Source of the DNA: Marisa cornuarietis
Taxonomy: Eukaryota > Mollusca > Gastropoda > Architaenioglossa > Ampullariidae
Direction: 5' to 3'
Length of the DNA stretch: 64,000 nucleotides
NCBI GenBank assembly: GCA_004794655.1
Contig: SMMW01000080.1
Span: 403,501-467,500, forward strand
Positions within the stretch are counted from its first letter, which is position 1. Every line of letters begins with the position of its first letter. Below the pieces are notes generated by a model that did no database searches, was not told where the DNA came from, and worked only from the letters and a program-made list of their open reading frames with translations. A program made the position numbers and the translations under genes. Below, in pieces: positions 46,901-59,400 of this stretch.

Positions 46901-49900
46901 TGATTGTGAAGCTCCCGATAGCCAACAAAAATGTGTGGCTGGCTAAAAGTGGATTCTCCATAACATTTTTATTTTTATGCAAAACTCGAAGGATAGGTAG
47001 TCATGTTATATCACTTGGTATGAAAGCAAAGAATCAGTTAAAATTTGAATAATGAGCAATGAATAGTCCAAAATTATGATGTGGTAGAAGAATACATAAT
47101 GAAGATGGCAGGCATTTGGATTTGCATTTCAACAGAATCAGCAATGTTCAGCTATAATCAAGATGTAAGACAAAAAAAAAACAAAAAAAAACCATGGTGC
47201 TCCAGACTGATGATGGGTTGTAGAAAACCAGGCGCAAAATGGATACTGTGCTATCAGAAAATATTGAAAAGTAAATCAAAATAAAGAATTGCCGAATCAT
47301 CTCATCAGTCTTTTCCAAATTGTGGTATGATCTGAGAAATTCACTTATTCTGACAATTGAATTCTAAAACTCATACTAAATTATTGAGCACATGGCATGC
47401 AAGCTTTCTTTTTGAGTTTAAGTACTTTCTTTGAGCCCAGTCTCAACAAATGAAAGAAGCTGGAACTGATATTTTGAGGTGCTTAATGGTGGAACAAGGA
47501 ATGAGTCTTTCCAATGAATGATGTCAGACACAAGTTGATCCTCAAGCTGTAGTTTGTGTTTAATTTGTTTTTATTTTCATTACTTTTCAGATGTATAAAC
47601 TACTGTAGGATATTTACAGAAATGGCAGAATCCCTTCTAAGCATCATTGTTGATACTCCTAATCAGGTATAATCGCCTATCACATATTTCACAGCAGTTC
47701 AGTTCAGCATGTTTTGCACAGATACTTTCTGTGTAATTTTAATATTTGTTAATTGCTTTTCTTCCTCTCTCTGTCTTCTCTTATACTTGCTGATACAATG
47801 GAATTTTTGCTTGTCTCTATTGCCGCTGATGAGAAGTGATCACCTTAAGGTTATGCAGATATTAGTCTGTATTTAATGCAAGTATATTTGTTTCCTGTGC
47901 TTGTTTCAGGGATTGGGCAGCTTGATAACCATAGAGATGCTTCTTACTTGTGTTGGGCATCACCTGTATGAGGTGAGTACTTGACAGAAAATAATAAAAT
48001 GTGTTTATTTTAATTTTTTCTCAATTCAGGCCAGGTCAGTCAGCAAATTGTTTAACTGACTTTGCATTAGAACGGTCCTTATTTAAATATTTGTAAAATT
48101 AAGACAATAATTTAGTTGGTTTAATGTCATTTATTAATTGACGGTAACGGATGACTGTGCAGGTGGCAGAGATAACATTTAATTTCTGGTACCGTCTGTC
48201 GGAAGAGCTATATCAGCGCAACAACACAGAGCTAACTGATGTTTTCAAGCCATACATCCAGCGCCTTATTGTTGCTATGTGTCGACACTGCCAGCTGGAA
48301 CCAGACCATGTGAGAAATTCTTATTTTGCGTTCATTTTAACTGGGATCTCCTTTATAACAGTTGTGTTCAACTAGGCTTTGAAATAGAACTAGTCTTTAC
48401 ATAATGGTACTGCATTGTTTTTCTTTTTTATAAATGCCGTAGAAATTCTTATTAGAAATGTTTATGGTCAAGGACCAGTGTTCTTTCAATGTCTGAACTG
48501 TTCAAGTGTTGATTATTAAAAATATAGCTGGGGTACACATTTGTGCATGTGTGTATTTGGTGGGGGGGGGAGGGCACTTCCTATTCTGGTGATGTATTTC
48601 TACCTTGATGCATAATGTGTTCTTTTTCTGCATTGTTTCAACCCAGGAAGGGGTACCTGATGAGCATGGTGACTTCGGAGAATTCAGAGTTCGTGTGTCA
48701 GAGTTAATCAAAGATGTTGTTTTCATTGCTGGTTCATCATCATGTTTTGCACAGGTGAGAATCAGATGAAAATTTGAAAATATATTCAAGAGCAGTGCAA
48801 GGTCCTAAAGGTTACACTGATTTTAATGGGATATCTGAGAAAGTCACTTTTTTTTTCTTGAGTCATCCTTTCAGCAACTGTGACTAGATAACAATCGATT
48901 TTGAAATGTTTTAACCAAATTCTTGAGTGCGGTGTGGGGACAAAGTTCGCATGGCACATTTGAACAAAGCAGACATCTGTACATACACATCACTGAACAA
49001 AGTTAATCCACTGCGTTTGCTGCCATTATCTTTAGGATTTCCTTAATGACTACAAACTAACTCCATCTGAGTGTTGAAGAGAACATTCAGCAACAGCACA
49101 ATGTGTCCTGGTCAGTTTTCTTTTACCGAGGATTGCATCTTTTCTCTTCAACTTCAGCTAGTGCAGACAGCGCTATTTTTAGAAATACTTCCGTTTTGTT
49201 ACTTCTTATTTTCTCAACAAAACCAGGTGCTTAAGAGAAAAATCTTTCATGCCTCTTTGTCATAAAATACCACCGGAATGTGTTTTTGTGATTCTTTGTG
49301 CTCTGTTTCGAACGATTTTTGCTCAATAGTTGGGTTGGGCTTTAAAGGGCCTGCTGACAATCTACTGAATTCAGGTTTTGACTGACAATAATTGCTGAGT
49401 AATCATGGAACATTTTATTTGCAGATGTTTGAGAATATAAAGACATCATCACCTAAAGCATCATGGGAGACATCAGAAGCTTCTCTGTTTGTGATGACAG
49501 CTGTGGCAAAGAACATTTTACCGTGAGTGCGGTTTGGTTCCCTATACGTATTTGTTAGCTTTCATTAATGCTGTATAGGTTGATAGTTGTGTTGGTAAAT
49601 TTTACATATTTGAATGTGTAGTGATATCATTCTTTTTTTTTTTCATAAAATATCTGACACAATGTCTGATTTTAGAGTAATTCTATTATGGTGGAGAGCC
49701 AAAATAAACTAAAAGGTAAAGGTTACATGGACTAGTGACTTGAACTGTAAGTAGTGCATTTTGTCTAGGCCATTGGATGTGCATTCCAATCCTAATCTTT
49801 TGTTACTTTTCTGATAAATCTTATTCCTTTACTTTTTAGCTGCTGAAGGATGTACTTCGATCACTAGGGATTGGAGGTTTACTATGTAATTCTAAGTGCT

Positions 49901-52900
49901 ATTACATTAATATAGAGTGACCAAAGGTTGCAAAACAACAATAGTTGCACTCAGGGCCCTAGGTTTCACTAACCCAGGTCACTTTTTAAAATTATCCTTC
50001 TATGCTGCATCAAATGCTAAGCACGTGGCTACAAAATCTGAGTTTAAGAAAGCTTAGAGCAAACCCGAATAGACTGTTTTTCCTTTCCATCTTTAATGGA
50101 GTGAGTGTAGTGTTGTACTTTTTCACTTTTGCTGATTATTATTTTTTTTTTTAACAGAGATGAGAATGAAGTAGTGCCACAAGTTGTGCAAGCCATACTG
50201 ACCATGTCACCAGACACCAATGTTGCGGTGCGTCATACCAGCACTCTCCTTATGGGAGAGCTATGTGAATGGATTGAACGACATCCACAGCTGCTGGGTC
50301 TGTTGACTTTGTTCTTTTGATAGAAAAAAAATCTGTATAATGGATCCATTAAATTAATAGGCTGTTTAGAAGAAAAGTAAGGCCTATAAGTTTTACCAAA
50401 ACAGCAAATGTTTTTCATCATTAATATAATAGTTCCAAGCATCCATTTAATTTAATGCAAGATTTTTATCAGTGTACAAAATACTATCATTCTCTTTTTC
50501 AGTCAGCTTTCATAATTTCAGAACGTTACATGTGATAGTAATTAAATAAATTTATGTTCAATGTATCCTTATTTCTTTAAGTAATGTTATGGATTTATTA
50601 ACTTTCTTTAAATCAGTTACTGGTGAACAACCTTTCTTTCTGCAGATCCTGTACTGCAGTACCTACTCAGTGGTTTACAACACCCCCAGCTGGCATCAGT
50701 GGCGGCCACAGCTCTTCAAAGCATTTCAACACAGTGCCGTGACCTGATGATAGACCACTTTCAGGGGCTGGTGCAGATAGTGCAAGCCATGGACTCATTT
50801 AACTTATCCAGTGAGGCAGCAATAGGTCTTCTAAAAGGTGAGCTGATTTCTCTTTTCAGTCAAATAGGGGTCTGTTGACATTTATTATTTCAAACAGTGC
50901 AATTTCCAAATAGACCCTTTCCATTCTCACTGATCTAATTTTGTTTTCGTTTTCTTTCTAAATCTAGATATCAAAGAGCATTTATGTAGCGCAAGTGTGT
51001 AAGTGTTCATCTGCGAATGTATGTGTGCATGCTGGTATGTGTGTACGGAAAGTGTGTGGGTGCAAGGAAAGGAATTTTCTTTTGCATTTAAGTAGTACAT
51101 ACATTAGTGCGTGTTGTGGCATCTGCAAATGTGTGTGTGATTGGCATTTGTGGAGTGAGAGGTGGCCATCATGAAGATATGTTTCTCGTGTGATGTCTCC
51201 AAGTAATACTATTACATTTTAGTTTGTATAATAATAATAATTTCATTCATCACCCTACGTGTGGTAGACCTAGCTCATGTTTCTTGATTTCACTGTGCTC
51301 CTTTCAACTTTTATAGCCCCACACTTGATGTCCATGATTTGCAACAGTTGTCTTCTCGGAAAATGAACTAGGTGTCAACTTTCTCAGACATAGTGAAGCC
51401 AGCTATTCTTTAAAGATGACATCTTGCCCCTAGAAGAAATAGCTATCTGTAAATCTCTTGAATTCTGAAGAATATAAGTTTCGAAAACTATCATCTACTG
51501 TAAATTACAGTACAGGCTGCACACAGAGTCCGTATACCCCTATCTTTGGAAGGCTAAAGGTTACCTCTTAGGAATCCAAAACATCTGTATGGGTCCCTCC
51601 ATGATCTCTGCATAGCCGAATGTGCTGCGGGTTCTTCTGGTCATGTTCTGCAGCTTTAGCAAGGTGACTTTTTGGAATGCTGGGCGAACTGTATGTTTCA
51701 GTTCATTGTTTGAAGAATAATGGTGTTTCCGCACGTCTTCTTCCATAAATCCGCAGATTGCATTATCTGGAGTTGTGCGATCAGGGCTTCTCAGAGTCCA
51801 TGGAAGAGGAGCAGGATTGTTGTATGATAGGATTGTTATTCCTGTAAATGATCCTAAAGACAGGAGTATATGGACTTTGTGTGCACCCTGTAGATCTGTA
51901 ATGGAAATGGCAGCTTTGTGTGAGATGTGATTTCTGCTACATTCTTCTCTTAACTTTAGGCACAGCCACAATTTTGGCACGGCTGCCTCACAACAAGATT
52001 GCTGAAGGCTTATTACAACTATGTCTTTGTCAGATTTCACCTTTAAAGGTAAGTTTTTGGAATGTTCTTGTACTTACTTGTTTTGATTTCTTTGGCTGCA
52101 TCCCAACTCCTCATTCCCTACCACCCCTTGTGCTTCTTGCTTTAGCAACTCTAAAAATATTTTCATTAATTTAGTGTTCAGTGTAATGAGTACCATCTTC
52201 ATCCATTTGCTTTATAAAGAATTCTGTCTTTTTAGGTTTGAATGATATTATTGGATAAAAAATTAATTTTCTTTCTCTGATCCTTTCATTATTTTTGTCA
52301 TATCTTTGACTGTTAATCAATTATTTACCAAGTGCACAGCACAGCCCTAGGTTATAGCTTGAAACAATCAGCTGAAATGCTCATGTGATGCAGTCTGTTT
52401 TCATAGGCTGTGACATGTTATACCTCTAGCAGTAGCTTAGCTGTAACTTTATAGAAAGATGATTAACTCCACTGCACCTGTCTTTTCTCAGTTGCTGTTA
52501 GAAAGCACGCAAGCAGTAAAGCAAGGAACAAATACAGATCCCACTATATGGCTTGATCGACTAGCTGCTATATTTAGGTGAGTTTGTTATGTGATTATTG
52601 ACAGTCCTATCCCTGCATTTTCTACTGCAGTATGTTTGTACATTTTATGTAATTTTTTTTTCTTTTTTTACTGCTACATATTAGATAATTCATTTTACTT
52701 TCCTTTGTTTCTCTGGTTTTATTTTGCAGGTACACAAATCCAACTGTTACTAATGGTCAAATGCACCCTTGTCAGCCTGTAATTATGGAGGTCAGTGTTT
52801 TGTATGTTTCTTTATAACAAACAAACAAAAAAACATGTAGTATTACTGATCTGAAGGGGATGATTGCACTGATTGTTTATGTAGTGTCATTAAGTTATGT

Positions 52901-55900
52901 ATTTGACATTATAGTTTTAAACACCATTGTGCATTGTCTGTGTGTAAATAAAGCAGTGTCATTTCTTATATGTCTGTCAGTGCCAGTTATGCTAGATGCT
53001 CACATGTAAAGATAAAAGTGTTGAGGGAAAACATCATAATGCCAGCTTTCTGCTTTCAGCTCTGGCCTGTCTTGTCACAAGCTTGCACAAAATATCAAGC
53101 AGATGTGAGAATTATAGAACGCTGCTGTCGATGTATTCGCTTTGCCATCCGTTGCTTAGGCAAAAATTCTGCTACTCTTCTTACTCCTCTAGTCACACAG
53201 GTGAGAAACATGTTTTCACAGTAATTTTTATTACTTTTTAACTTCAGCATTTAAATTTTTATGTTAGATTTTTTCTTAATTGTATACTAGCAGCTTAATT
53301 TTTATGACCTTTGTGATTTTTAGATGGTGCAGCTGTATGCGGTGCACCAGCACTCGTGTTTCTTATACCTTGGCAGTATTCTGGTGGATGAATATGGCTG
53401 TGAAGCAGGCTGCATTCCAGGGCTTTTAGACATGCTGCAGGTAGGATTAAAAGACCTCATGCATGCACAAAGTTGTGCATGTATACTTGACTGCACTAAT
53501 AGGTTACAAATGTAAGCCATTAAAAATTAAATAAGAACATCTATCTGTGCATTGCTGTTTTGTTTACTGTTGACACAGGGTAACAATTTTGATGCAAAAT
53601 TGCAACATATTATTTTTCTATAGCTATATGTTCTTGTATGAGTTTCTTTTATGCAAAAACTTGGTCATACACCTTAGATGTGACCCAGCACATTGAATAT
53701 TATTGTGAATCACACTAGCTTATAGGTCTTCAGTCTTTCCATTCTTTTTGGGTTGTGGATTTCCAGGCATTTTGTGGTCCCACCTTCAAAATTTTGGAGG
53801 AGCACAATGGGTTAAGAAATCATCCTGATACTGTTGATGACCTCTTTCGACTATGCTTGCGGTGAGGTTTTAGAAGTTTTGCCTTTCGATTTTGCTGTCT
53901 TGTTTGTGTTCATCCTCCCTCCAAAAAACAAATCAAAGTAAACACTGATCTTCACCTACAGTATAAGCTCCAGAGTGTGTTAAGAAGTCACTACAAGCCT
54001 GGCATTGACCAACAGAATTATCAGCACTTTTGTTCCTGAAGGCATGGCATACTTTTAGTTGTTAGATATGTTTCACATGCATGTGTGCAGTCATTCTCAA
54101 AAGAAAAGTAATATGTGTATGCACCCTCCTTGTTTTACTTGACATTACTTAGAGCTACTTGACATTGTTGTCATTACTAAGAGGTAAAGCATAAAGTTAT
54201 CATCATTTCAGGTTTGTTCAGAGAGCACCCGTTTTCTTTCTTCAAAGTCCAATGGCAAAGCCTTTACTATGCTGTGCTATTGCAGCATGTTCCCTTGATC
54301 ACAAGGATGCAAATGCTTCGGTCATGAAATTTCTTGCTGATTTCATCAAATGTGCACGAGAAAAAGATGTGAGTTAATCTTATATTAGTTTTGTTGTGAT
54401 TATAATTCTGTTTATATAATCCAGAATATTACATAATGTGCAACAGCTTATACAGTAAAACCTCCCTATTCAGTATGCTAAAATCCACCAAAATCAGGTC
54501 GTAACTGAGAGGGGTCTGCTTTTGTTCCAGGAACTTCGAACACCTATAAATTTAAATTCATTTATTTAAATAAATAAACACACAACTTCTGCACACACAA
54601 AAAAAAAAGTAGAGAGAAATTGTAATAAAGCACAGTCTCTTAGTCATAAGTCGTGTTGGGGAGGTAGTCATAATAGGAAAGACGTTTATATAGCAAAATG
54701 TGTCCGTTAAAAACTGTAGGGTTGTAACTAAGAGAATGTTGTAATAGAGAAGGTCTAATTGAGGAGGTTTTACTGTACTACTCATAATTGCAGTTCTTGT
54801 ATAGCATGGAATCTCAACATATGCCAAAGCTTTTTATGCTTCGTATTACCAGGCTTTGCATAAGAAGTACAAAAACAAAAGTTGGAAAAAGGCTTTTAAA
54901 ACTTAAGTACTTTCTCCCTCTCTCTCTCTTTCTCACACACACACACACTTATTTTAGTGACTCTGCAGTGGGAGGGGAATTTCCCTGAGGTTTTATATGT
55001 CTTAAGACTGTGATGTCTTTTTCTCAGGGTACATCTTAAGTTTTCTGTAACTCCCCCGAACAATACACCTTAGGCAAATTTCAGTTTAAAATCTCATACC
55101 ATCCACTTATAGAGATATTTTGCAATCCTGTTTGGAGCACATAGCCCTGAATTAGGTTAATACATGAGCATTATTCCTGTATGTAATTTTTGAAATCATT
55201 AGTTGTGTCTTTTATTCAAAGAAAGTACCTAAAATGAAGAGTAGGAAAGATGAAAGATGAGTGTTTTTTTAAAATGATTCCAATGCAGGATCGTGATGAC
55301 TTTGAAGCCCGGTCAACAGCTGTGAAGCAGCTCTTGACAGACCATGGACAGGCACTTGTTCATGCTACCGTCAATGCATGTGTGTTTTGTCTGCCAAGCT
55401 ACATGGTTCCTGATGTTGCTGAGGTGCTGTATGAACTCATGCTTATCGACCTTCCTGTGAGTAGCTGCGCTGGGTTTTTCTTTCTTTTTTTATATTAAAA
55501 AAAATCTTGTGTATTCAGACAAATTTACTGTAGAAACTGATTAGAATATAGCTAGTACATGAAACTTGGTTCAACTCTAGTAGGAGAAAAGCACCACAAT
55601 TAGAATATGCACTAGCAACATAATGACACAAAGAGCATTCCTGCAAACAAAGGTGACTAGGAGTTTACAAAAAGAATGATTGTGGTGATTGTAGGTTTCT
55701 AAGACAGCTCTCACACACAATGTGTGGCAGTTTATTTTGAAATGTTTGATGCTTGACACAACGTGGGATATTTTCAGACATTCTGTGTGTGGCTCGAAAC
55801 AACGCTTAAAGCTTTGCCAACTGAGAACAGTGGTGGTGTTGTTACAGCGACACATAAACAACTGACAGATTTCCATAAGAGTGCAACCACGTAAGTGTGT

Positions 55901-56487
55901 GTGTATGGGTGTTGGGGAGGAGGGGTAGTAAACAAGCAGTACCTGAATTACATTAAAGACTTGATATATTGGAAGTCCTGGATGAAACTGCTTGTGTTGC
56001 ATTTATATGTTGGCATGGTAGTAGGGGACGATTATTTTTAATTATCTTCTTTGACTCAGTCCTGACAACATACATTGCTGGCTGTTGAATGTGATTCTGC
56101 TTGCCAACACAGCAGTTTCCTCCCTTGAGAGATTAGATAGATATTTTTTGAGTTTAAAAAAAAATCAAAATAACTAAAAGCCTTGCCAATGATAGTCTGC
56201 AAAAGGTTTGCCATTCTGAACCAGGCATCTTGCACAGTGAAGTAATCAGATCCAGGGCGTAAACTGAGGGCATCCCAGCTTTTATCATGCAGTAATATTT
56301 TGGTTGATGTACTTTTCCTGATTTTTAATGAATGAGAAAAAAAATTAATTCATCTTTTTATGTACTTGTTCCACGGTGTTTGTATTTCAAGGGATATTTG
56401 ATGTTTGTTTCCGTTATCTTTTCCAGAGCGGAGGATTTGAAGCAGTTAACACACGCTGTGAGAGACTTCTCACGCCTGTACAGATAG
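34910..56487 (+). CDS. TNPO3: Transportin-3 (importin-beta family nuclear import receptor), 27 coding exons
   Basis: Karyopherin-beta that carries phosphorylated arginine/serine-rich splicing factors and CPSF6-type cargo into the nucleus in a Ran-dependent way. Exons: 34910-35026, 38417-38506, 40468-40509, 40727-40798, 41141-41214, 41326-41389, 41648-41740, 42197-42340, 42538-42612, 44475-44575, 47591-47666, 47910-47972, 48163-48309, 48647-48754, 49425-49522, 50158-50297, 50646-50837, 51960-52048, 52492-52577, 52730-52790, 53060-53200, 53324-53440, 53767-53861, 54212-54368, 55289-55456, 55778-55890, 56427-56487. All introns are GT-AG and phases match, giving 2784 nt or 927 aa; human TNPO3 is 923 aa. 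Alignable blocks include [20 protein letters not shown] at the N-terminus, [29 protein letters not shown], and the C-terminal VRDFSRLYR before TAG. The arginine-rich helix that reads RS domains is kept (about residues 661-675; Arg at 661, 665, 668, 671, 675). The start is the first ATG and matches the family N-terminus. The exon 16 donor (GTCTGT) is weak. Assignment from remembered family sequence; very confident. Confidence 0.97.
35530..35960 (-). mobile_element. L2/CR1-like LINE, 3' remnant
   Basis: Minus-strand translation gives [38 protein letters not shown] and [10 protein letters not shown], a worn form of the C-terminal segment of L2-type reverse transcriptases. The 3' end carries GAGCGC and an (ATA/ATT)-rich tail at about 35527-35545. 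It lies in TNPO3 intron 1. Confidence 0.6.
36070..36270 (+). pseudogene. mariner transposase, N-terminal helix-turn-helix remnant
   Basis: The reading frame gives [18 protein letters not shown] and then [20 protein letters not shown] and [18 protein letters not shown]. This matches the N-terminal DNA-binding region of mariner (SETMAR/irritans-like) transposases in motif order. The catalytic part is absent. It lies in TNPO3 intron 1. Confidence 0.7.
36660..37690 (-). mobile_element. RTE-like LINE, decayed, linker and early RT part
   Basis: The antisense stretch near 36705-36815 aligns with 46290-46460 of the better copy (for example TTCTTTTGCTAGCA against TTCTTCTGCTAGCA). The following kilobase parallels 25639-26075 in composition and phrases, such as a shared GACTTTCTTC-type block and a GTGGCCATTG word. 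Heavily mutated. It lies in TNPO3 intron 1. Confidence 0.5.
39692..39760 (+). repeat. tRNA-like SINE head inside the hAT element
   Basis: GGTGTAGTGGTTACGCATGG resembles a tRNA D-arm (box A) and GCGTTCAAATCCTG a T-arm (box B). The T-stem pairs poorly and no acceptor stem forms, so this is a SINE head or tRNA pseudogene rather than a working tRNA. Confidence 0.5.
39778..39800. repeat. (GTTT)n simple repeat
   Basis: Five to six GTTT units just after the tRNA-like segment, possibly a SINE tail. Confidence 0.85.
41855..41940 (+). repeat. tRNA-derived SINE head fragment
   Basis: Box-A-like TTAGTATGTGGTTAGTGTGA and box-B-like GCTAGTTCAAACC, in TNPO3 intron 7. The body is not recognisable. Confidence 0.45.
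44028..44345 (-). repeat. tRNA-derived SINE, near complete
   Basis: Reading the minus strand: a worn tRNA head at about 44345-44275 with GGTGCCTGTCACCATGACAG, the core CCTGTTTACAGGGCTG, CA/CT-rich body sequence, and a tail AGTGCTCTAAAAATA followed by an ATT-rich end at 44028-44035. It lies in TNPO3 intron 9. Confidence 0.65.
44824..46620. mobile_element. Long palindromic (foldback) element split by an RTE LINE
   Basis: The outer arms 44824-44973 and 46485-46620 are inverted copies (for example CCTCCAAAACCCATCCGTTA against CCTCCAAAACCTATCCGTTA read inverted). The inner arms, about 44974-45071 and 45146-45248, are also inverted copies (GTGCACCATTCACAACATTG type block). Together they form one palindrome whose right arm is interrupted at 45251-46484 by an RTE. 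It lies in TNPO3 intron 10. Confidence 0.8.
45251..46484 (-). mobile_element. RTE-like LINE, 5'-truncated, two-frame reverse transcriptase
   Basis: Minus-strand frame 46417-45848 holds [40 protein letters not shown] and the active-site motif [10 protein letters not shown]. After a frameshift, 45793-45332 holds [20 protein letters not shown] and [20 protein letters not shown]. The 3' end is a (TGAC)n run at about 45255-45267, typical of RTE elements. The endonuclease is missing. Best-preserved reverse transcriptase in the window, but not functional. Confidence 0.85.
48880..49309 (+). repeat. Unclassified dispersed repeat, copy B (TNPO3 intron 14)
   Basis: Second copy of the repeat at 669-1135, with scattered substitutions and small indels. 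It lies between TNPO3 exons 14 and 15. Flanks of the two copies are unrelated, which places the element borders close to these coordinates. Confidence 0.8.
51561..51810 (-). pseudogene. mariner/Tc-type transposase, C-terminal remnant
   Basis: The minus frame gives [20 protein letters not shown], then [14 protein letters not shown] and [13 protein letters not shown]. This follows the order of the C-terminal catalytic block of mariner-like transposases (W-PRSPDLTP-D-W, ELK-RI, L-W-R). Strongly mutated. It lies in TNPO3 intron 17. Confidence 0.5.
54453..54775. mobile_element. pogo-like MITE with TA duplications
   Basis: A 323-bp element with ends CAGTAAAACCTCC and, inverted, the same 13 bases. 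It is flanked by TA at 54451-54452 and 54776-54777. The ends and the TA target fit pogo/Tigger-type Tc1/mariner MITEs. No ORF. It lies in TNPO3 intron 24. Confidence 0.85.
54917..54949. repeat. (CT)n(CA)n microsatellite
   Basis: Pyrimidine run followed by CA units, in TNPO3 intron 24. Confidence 0.9.
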
Positions 56488-59400
56488 GACTTGTTCACTT
56501 GTGCAAACTAATTACCAAAATCCCAGACTCTCCTGAAACAGCATTCTTGCATCAAGATCTTGGCATAATGCTGTTTTATGGAGCTGATTTGATCCACATT
56601 ATACTGTGCCAACCTTTCACGCATGAAGAACCTATCAAAAGGGAACTTGAGTGTTTTTTGTTTTTTTTTTTGTTTTTTTTTTTTCCTCGAAAATGAGGAA
56701 AGTTATTTTAGAAAACATTTTTATGCTCTTTTACAAGATATTTTGTCTCAAGGTCATCTGCGTCATACAGAGCTATTCTGCCACATCCCTCGCGGAAGGT
56801 GTTTCTCAGTCTTGTGCCACTTTTTGCCTCATAGCTGATGTTAAGATCACAAGGACCACATTAATAACAGAGCTTTGGTACAAGTGTGCATTTCCTGCAT
56901 GACAGGCATGATTAAGAGCAGCACAGTGTTAAAGAATGAGCATTGTTCACCAGGCTGGAAAATTGTATAATCTGGTTCCTTGGAGATGTTTCGCAAGTCA
57001 TGCTGCGTGGTGTGAGTATGCAAGTTAATGTTGCAGTCCAGGCCAGAATAAACTGTCATTGATAAAATGGGAATCAATCAACAAATTGAAACCAAAGGGC
57101 AGAAGATGATGCTCAGTGTACTTGGAATGAAAAGCTGGTCATTATGAGTTTCCCTTGTTCTCTCGGGGGCCAGATACAGAATTTGTGGACATCTCTTCTT
57201 TTGCTAGCATTAGCAGTCACTGTGAAATGAAAGACAACATCAACCTGTTTCTTTAGCTAGAAAATTGCAGAGGCTTGTCCAGCTGATTATTTTTTGTTTT
57301 GATTGATAACGCTATCCAAATGGACAGCGGGGTTGTCCTGGAAAAATTGCCGAGACAGTGGATGTACTAGAAAAAAAGATGCAGGGTTAGTGTTGCCTTA
57401 ATGCTTGCATTCTGTGTTGTGCTCTGAGTTGCCACTAACCCAATGTGTTCTCTGATTGTATGCATGCATGTCTGCATATGTGTGTGCATGTACATGCATG
57501 TGAGATGAAGGCAGGAGAGCAGGGTTTGGGGGGGACAATGCATGCATCTGAGATGTGCATGTGCATTCATTTTCATTTAGTTACATCTTTTGTGAACACT
57601 GCTAACATTTCATCCAGTATATGTCGGACTTGTGTGTGCTTCCATATGTATTTTATGTGTGTGTCTGAGAGAGAGAAAGCAGTTGGGCGCACAAATGGAT
57701 TTTTTGTGTTTTAAGAAAGTTTTCACTACTGCTTATGCATTCTCTCATAAAAATTTGACAGTATTATTATGGAGTTTTGTATAAGCATCTTTTACAGAGG
57801 ATTTTCCTAGAACTTGATGCTGATGATACAGCTACGTGTTTTTCATCTGCTGTTTTAAAAGGAAGCATTGCTGATTTTATTTTAGAAAAAAATCCACCTG
57901 CAACGGACTAGAATTCAGAATGAAATAATTATGTTTTCAAATACATCATGGTCATTAAGAGTTCATAGACTAGGCTGGTAAGAGATAATTCTATCCAATT
58001 CTAAGAAAATTAAAATGTTCTAATTTTTTTTTATAAGTCCAAATGTGTGTTTGTAGTGTATGAGAGAGAAAGTGAGAGGTTGTGGGGGGAAGAGTGAAAC
58101 ATTCATGTGTATTCTAATTGAAGAGAAAGTACGAAGTGAATGCAATTTGGGGTAAAAATGGATTTCTGCTACCTCTCAGTTTTTGGTCAGAAAAACTCAT
58201 CTTGAATAGACTGAATACAGAAGTGACCTTGGCGGTGCAATGTCATATAGTTTTGTTCATTGCAGACTGGTTTCCTATTTTGACTTGCCATTTGATGGGA
58301 GGAAAGTAAGAATGGAACCTTGGTTTTCCAGCTAGTCTATTAATTTTTTAATAACCTTATGATTGGTCAACTATGCTTGCTTTCAGTGGATGCTAAACAC
58401 AATGATTTTGGCTTGCTTATTTGACTCATCATAGTATGTTGCCATTACCCTGATTGTGGCATGTGTATATTCATGATCATGGCATCTGAAAATAATATTG
58501 AAGCAGTAAGTTTATTATGGCATTACAGCCATGTTTGTCTCTGTGGGCATGATAGTTTCGTCTTGATGCTGTTACCCTGATGCTGAAAGTTTGCTGATTG
58601 CTTGTGATTGTCTCCACACTCAGAAAACCTCCTTTTTTTAAATTCCTTTCACAGGAAAAAAATTGATAGACATTTTATGTCTTTTTATGAAAGTAACATA
58701 AAATTGCTGTATATGCATATAAAGGACGCTGTCTACATGTGTTGTTTTTTTGGATGCTGAGAATGATTCATTATTAAATGATAAAATAATTATAGAATGA
58801 GAAGCATGATGAGCAGTTTATATTGGTTAGTGTCCACAGCTTTCACTCAGGTTATGTCTCTTAGTCAGGCAAGTATATTTTTTAAAGTTTAAGGCAACAG
58901 ATGTTTTTGGTTGTTCAATGCTTTATTTCATTTAACTTTTAAAAAACATTTGAGCTCTTTATGTAAACAAATTAAGAAAATCCTTCACAGGAACTGCCTA
59001 TCAAGTGTAATGAGATTCAGATAAATGCCAGAGGAATGGATCCGTCAGTAGAAATTCAGTTATTTGCAGAAGGCAGAGAACGAGATGCATGGCCCCAAAA
59101 CTGTAAATAAATAAATCAAATACAAAAAATTTAATTAAAAAAAAAACAGCAATAAGATCATTTTTTCACTTAAAAAATGGACTTTTTGTTCAATTCTGTT
59201 TACAAACAGTTTCTCTTTATTTTGTTTATAGTTTCCTTATAATTTAAATTTGAAAGTCAACGACAGAGGCTTAATAGATTTTGTTACAGTCATGACAGTC
59301 TCGTAAATTAAGAAATGCTTTTACTGTTTTTTATATATTTTTTTACAGCTTTGCTTTGCTGTTGAAACATTTTAAATGTGTTGTTATATAGTCTATACTT

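Noticed and set aside
55577..56002. 141-codon minus-strand ORF
   Set aside because: Overlaps TNPO3 exon 26 on the opposite strand; no similarity recognised.
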